Translations under genes and position numbers: made by a program
From: Lachnospiraceae bacterium
Lineage (GTDB): Bacteria; Bacillota; Clostridia; Lachnospirales; Lachnospiraceae
Length of the DNA: 64,000 nt
Reading direction: 5' to 3'
NCBI GenBank assembly: GCA_910574745.1
Contig: CAJTCE010000001.1
Span: 1-64,000, forward strand
Shown here: piece by piece, positions 60,470 through 64,000 of the stretch
How the letters are laid out: each line of letters begins with the position of its first letter
How positions within the stretch are numbered: position 1 is the first letter of the stretch
The notes under the pieces: model-generated
Database searches by the model: none
What the model saw: the letters and a program-made list of their open reading frames with translations, nothing else
What the model was told of the DNA's origin: nothing

Positions 60470-61807
60470 TCATCCTTTCCCTATCGAAGGGTAACCGGCA
60501 GGCTCCTTACCATCCCTCTCCAGCTCCCAGATATGGGAAAAATTTCTGAAATAGAAACAGATAAAAACACCTGCAAAAGCGATCACAAAAAACAGCGCTG
60601 CCGCCCCCGAACCTTTTCCGTTCCCAAACAAAAACGAAAGTACGCTGTGGGGGGCCTGTCTGCCCAATAGGGGTTCAAACACATAGTCTACCAGAAAACC
60701 TCCCAGAAAATAACCCAGGGGAATGGTAAAAAACTGTAACGTATTTCTTGCGGCAAAAACCCTGCCCTGGATCTCTACAGGAATCCTGAGCCTTAAAAGT
60801 GCATCCAGATTGGTACTCATCAAAGGTATTGCGATCCAGCCCAAAAATGCGCCGATGCACCATACCGGCACGCTCCTTCCAAGAGCCAGTATCAGATTTT
60901 CCGTGCTCATGGATAATAACAGACAATTACAGATTACCCTGATCCTGCTTTTAGGCTCCTTGGAGAAAGAAGCCAGCACACTGCCCAAAAGGGTTGTAAG
61001 CCCCACTACCGTATTGACTACGCCAAGAGCCATCCTGCTTCCCCCTTCTCTCGAGAGTATCATGGCAGGAAACGCCGCTTCATAAATAGAAGCTACCAGA
61101 TTTATGGACGCAAGAAAGAGAATCAGATCCAATATTCCTTTGTTGTTCCACAAATAAGCCACACCGCTTTTGGTTAACGAAAACAGGCTTTCTTCCTTTT
61201 TATTCTCCGAAAGCTTCTCCTTTGGAATGTGCAGAAAAAACAGCAGTATGATAAACGCCGTAAAGAACGTACAAAGATCAAACCAGATGATAAATCTTAT
61301 TCCTGCAAATCCCATAACCGCAGTTGCAATGATAGGTGTCAGAACGGAGTTCAGCGCATTTGAAAAATATCGCATTCCTCCCACCTTCTGATAATATTCT
61401 TCAGGCAATATGCAGGTCGTGGCAACCTCCGAAGCAGGCTGCTGGATGGAATTCATCAATCCGTTTACGGCATTTACCACATACAGATGCCAGATTTCCA
61501 GGTTTCCACTTTCCAGTAAGCCCAAAACAACCAGAGTGCACACCGCCGCCCCGCTGTCGCAGACCAGCATAGTCTTCTTTTTATCCCATTTATCGCTGAC
61601 TGCTCCTGCAAAAATGGACAAGAGCACATAGGGCGCATAGGACGCCACCATCAAAAGAGACGTCCTTAAGGCCGATCCCTGCCGTTCATAAGACCAGATA
61701 ACCAGCGCATAGGCTGTCATGGCGCTTCCCAAAGCGGAAAAAGACTGTGTGATCCACAGTATCAAAAAACCTCTAAGCTTTTTAAGATCATTTTTTAGTT
61801 TATTCAT
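60470..61807 (-). CDS. MFS transporter (Mef/drug efflux type)
   Basis: 445 residues, 12 membrane segments. Motif A-like loop FAGAVSDKWDKKKTML between helices 2 and 3 and the start LRGFLILWITQSFSALGSAMTAYAL are typical of the MFS_3 group that includes macrolide exporters such as Mef(A). Substrate unknown. AAGGAG precedes ATG 61807. It heads a two-gene unit with the DUF2809 protein. Upstream, 61808-62101 has no gene that I accept. Confidence 0.9.
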   Translation of the reverse strand: MNKLKNDLKKLRGFLILWITQSFSALGSAMTAYALVIWSYERQGSALRTSLLMVASYAPYVLLSIFAGAVSDKWDKKKTMLVCDSGAAVCTLVVLGLLESGNLEIWHLYVVNAVNGLMNSIQQPASEVATTCILPEEYYQKVGGMRYFSNALNSVLTPIIATAVMGFAGIRFIIWFDLCTFFTAFIILLFFLHIPKEKLSENKKEESLFSLTKSGVAYLWNNKGILDLILFLASINLVASIYEAAFPAMILSREGGSRMALGVVNTVVGLTTLLGSVLASFSKEPKSRIRVICNCLLLSMSTENLILALGRSVPVWCIGAFLGWIAIPLMSTNLDALLRLRIPVEIQGRVFAARNTLQFFTIPLGYFLGGFLVDYVFEPLLGRQAPHSVLSFLFGNGKGSGAAALFFVIAFAGVFICFYFRNFSHIWELERDGKEPAGYPSIGKG

Positions 61808-62101
61808 AAGACTTTGCTCCTTATAACAAATATTTTGGTATCCGTTACATGCAAAGCCCCGGGATAGTTTTACTTCCTCTCATTCATTTCCCGTTACAGA
61901 TAATTTCCTATTACCTGTTTATGAATAAGGGAATCCTGTTTTTTCCACTCCATACAAATCCTATCCCTGAAAGACTCTGCATGGAGCTTTTGCAATACAT
62001 AATTTCATTTCCGTTTCCTTTCATTCTCATAAACTTCACTTTATTTTCGTCCCTTAGAACGTTTTAAGGCCGATTTTCCCTGCTGCTTTTGGGCAGAAGC
62101 T

Positions 62102-63832
62102 CTACAAAACCGCCTGCCCCCTGTATCTGTTGATGCAGGCAAATATTTCCTGCCTCCTGGGTCTTGCCGCAGGCTTTTGTGTAATGGCGCAAAGCCCTTT
62201 TTCATTTATGGTCTTTTCTAAAAGATCCACCACTTCCGAAATGCTTCTCTTTCCGTTTACAAAATGAAGATGGGCATATTTTATCAATTGTCCTAATGCA
62301 TTCAGCTGCTCCGTATCCGCAAGCTGCTCCACAAGACGCAAATCAATATTTTCCCTGTCGATGGATATGCTGTCCATACCCATGGTCTTTATTTTCATGC
62401 GTGGCTCCTGAAAGGCTTTTATGGGAAGGAGAATCCGTTTGTGGGTAAAGCCGGCGGCCTCTAACCCTTTGCTGCCGGCGTCAGCCGTCCTGCATCCGTC
62501 TTCCCCGCCTTCTCCTTTATATTCCGCCGCTTCTTTTTTTGCCCGCTCGGTAATATCCACCGGATGATAACGGTCCATCTGTACGATCTTATCCGCCACA
62601 TAAAAGTAAGACCCTGAACTGCCCGCCACCAGTATGGTGGAAACGCCCTGATTTTCATATAATTCCCTTACCCTGTCTATAAAGGGAATGATAGGCTCCT
62701 GGTCCCTTAAGACCACTCTCTGCATCAGCTCGTCCCGAATCATAAAGTTGGTGGCGCTGGTATCCTCGTCGATCAGCAGAACGCCTGCCCCCGCCTCTAC
62801 GCTTTCCGCCACGCCTGCCGCCTGGGAGGTGCTTCCGCTGGCGTCCTCCGTATGGAAGGAAACCGTATCCTTTCCGTTGGGAAGATTTCCGATAAACATG
62901 GAAATATCCACATTCCGTATGCTCCGTCCATCCTCCGCCCGGGATTTGACCGCGGAAGAATCGGTTATCACAAGCTCCCTGCCGTCCCCTGCAATATGAT
63001 CGTAAACCCCCAGCTCTAACGCCTTTAACAGGGTGGATTTGCCGTGATAGCCTCCGCCCACGATGAGCGTAATGCCTTTTCTTATCCCCATGCCCTGAAT
63101 CTTTCCTTTGTTTGGAAGATTCATCGTTACTTCCATGGAAGCCGGGGAAGTAAAGGCCACCGCATCCCTCATAGGCCTGTCCGAAGCGCCGCTTTCTCTC
63201 GGCAGGATGGAACCGTTGGCTACAAAGGCCACCAGTCCCTGCTCCTTTAGCTGTCTGCGGATTTCCGTCTGATCCTCTGCTAAGGCGCCGACTTCCTCCA
63301 CAGCCTTTTTACCTCTTGTATCATATCTCCCATAATACAAAACCTTCTCTACGCATTCCGGCAGAAAATCAAATAAGATCTTCATGAGTTCCCTGCTGTT
63401 AATGGTCCTTCCGTTTGCCGGAAATCCCACGTGAAGCCTGACTTGTATGCCGCCCGCAGCGGGGTCTATCACACAGGCCGTCCTCTCTAATATTTCCTGA
63501 CCGGGCCTTGTTATGGTAACCGTACCGCTTTTTCCGCTTCCCTTTGCCACCCGGTTAAAAGCGGCTAACTGTTTTCCAAAGCTGCGGAGAAGAAAATCCT
63601 CCAGAGCAATCCGTTTTTCCTTTGTATCATAGCTTTCTTTTGGAAAAGCCCCCTTGCTTCCTTCCACATAAACGCTTACCTCCGAAGGACTTGCAAAAGG
63701 GTCTCCCTGTACATGGTCTATGGATAAAATGAAATCCTTAAAGTCATAGCTTCCCTTTGTGTCCTTATAGGCCGGATAACTTTTGTGGTCTATGTTTTGT
63801 AATAAAATTCTTAAATCTCTGTCTGTTTTCAT
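62102..63832 (-). CDS. Predicted ABC-class ATPase (PF09818 type)
   Basis: 576 residues from ATG 63832, preceded by GGGGAGG; the longer reading from 63859 begins inside the upstream region. N-terminal domain (about 1-230), then an ABC-like ATPase core: Walker A IVGGGYHGKSTLLKALELG (GxxxHGKST), SMFIGNLPNGKDTVSF, the signature-like DASGSTSQAAGVAESVE, Walker B GAGVLLIDEDTSATNFMIRD, and a late ILVAGSSGSYFYVADKI strand. The C-terminal 110 residues hold a variable Gly/Glu stretch and a conserved end. The family is widespread, soluble and of unknown cellular role; a eukaryotic relative is the trypanosome RNA-editing protein MRB1590. Confidence 0.88.
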   Translation of the reverse strand: MKTDRDLRILLQNIDHKSYPAYKDTKGSYDFKDFILSIDHVQGDPFASPSEVSVYVEGSKGAFPKESYDTKEKRIALEDFLLRSFGKQLAAFNRVAKGSGKSGTVTITRPGQEILERTACVIDPAAGGIQVRLHVGFPANGRTINSRELMKILFDFLPECVEKVLYYGRYDTRGKKAVEEVGALAEDQTEIRRQLKEQGLVAFVANGSILPRESGASDRPMRDAVAFTSPASMEVTMNLPNKGKIQGMGIRKGITLIVGGGYHGKSTLLKALELGVYDHIAGDGRELVITDSSAVKSRAEDGRSIRNVDISMFIGNLPNGKDTVSFHTEDASGSTSQAAGVAESVEAGAGVLLIDEDTSATNFMIRDELMQRVVLRDQEPIIPFIDRVRELYENQGVSTILVAGSSGSYFYVADKIVQMDRYHPVDITERAKKEAAEYKGEGGEDGCRTADAGSKGLEAAGFTHKRILLPIKAFQEPRMKIKTMGMDSISIDRENIDLRLVEQLADTEQLNALGQLIKYAHLHFVNGKRSISEVVDLLEKTINEKGLCAITQKPAARPRRQEIFACINRYRGQAVL

Positions 63833-63913
63833 CTTTTCCTCCCCGAGCCGGCGCAACAAGTCATACAGGTCCGTCCGTTTTTTCTTTTTAAGATTCTTTG
63901 TATAATTTGCTGT

Positions 63914-64000
63914 TCATTTTAAAATATGGACTGTCATAAAAACAACCGCGCCAAGGAACATGAGCCCTGTAAGCTGCTGTATGATGTCTGTCAGAAGCGG
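63914..64000 (-). CDS. C-terminal fragment of a membrane protein (cut by window end)
   Basis: The last 28 codons of a minus-strand gene that extends beyond the window: PLLTDIIQQLTGLMFLGAVVF followed by MTVHILK and a stop. A single hydrophobic helix is visible. Family not recognisable. It ends 81 bases upstream of the PF09818-type ATPase gene. Confidence 0.5.
   Translation of the reverse strand, partial: PLLTDIIQQLTGLMFLGAVVFMTVHILK

Overview
The window looks like chromosome of a butyrate-forming anaerobe of the Lachnospiraceae (Clostridia). Three things point there: a complete acetyl-CoA to butyryl-CoA operon (thl, crt, hbd, bcd, etfB, etfA), a separate ptb-buk pair that turns butyryl-CoA into butyrate and ATP, and several protein families typical of the group (DUF975, Spo-type clostridial AgrA/AgrC-like two-component proteins, C_GCAxxG_C_C, BlaI/M56 pairs). 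Promoters are close to the sigma-A consensus, ribosome-binding sites are strong, and no rRNA, tRNA, CRISPR array, prophage or intact insertion sequence was seen. The only mobile-element trace is a short frameshifted remnant of a PD-(D/E)XK (Rpn-type) transposase near 28.3 kb.

Layout. 0-9 kb: an orphan minus-strand transcription unit, a TfoX-N protein, an FMN riboswitch controlling the riboflavin importer RibU, Tex, a lipoprotein GH9 glycoside hydrolase and a three-gene unit of membrane or metalloprotease-like proteins. 9-19 kb: a chemoreceptor with an extracytoplasmic zinc-binding (CZB) module, DUF1349, secA-prfB (RF2 with a programmed +1 frameshift), and an OmpR-type two-component system preceded by an 11-bp-spaced direct repeat. 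19-24 kb: ptb-buk, a redox-protein candidate and a membrane-anchored lipase-like hydrolase. 24-28 kb: an MBOAT plus SGNH pair (predicted surface polymer O-acylation), YbaK and a rhomboid protease. 28.6-34.9 kb: the butyryl-CoA operon behind a good promoter. 35-44 kb: cell-wall hydrolases, ribosome hibernation factor HPF, a cluster of DnaA-box-like 9-mers, an SDR, an AI-2E-type transporter and a DHH phosphoesterase.

44-51 kb holds a complete vanG-type cluster, vanR-vanS then vanG-vanXY-vanT, which is the gene set for D-Ala-D-Ser peptidoglycan precursors. The two halves are separated by a terminator, and the ligase promoter carries a candidate VanR operator. VanT has asparagine at the position that separates serine racemases from alanine racemases. 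A 23-bp tandem repeat fills much of the vanXY-vanT spacer. 51-64 kb: a CDF metal exporter, a BceAB-like ABC transporter next to a LytTR/GHKL two-component system, a BlaI/M56 regulatory pair with two palindromic operators over a perfect consensus promoter, an MFS exporter, a PF09818-type ATPase, and the tail of one further gene.

Taken together, the right half is rich in cell-envelope stress and drug-response modules, while the left and middle carry housekeeping and fermentation. All functions are inferred from the sequence by eye; no database search was run.
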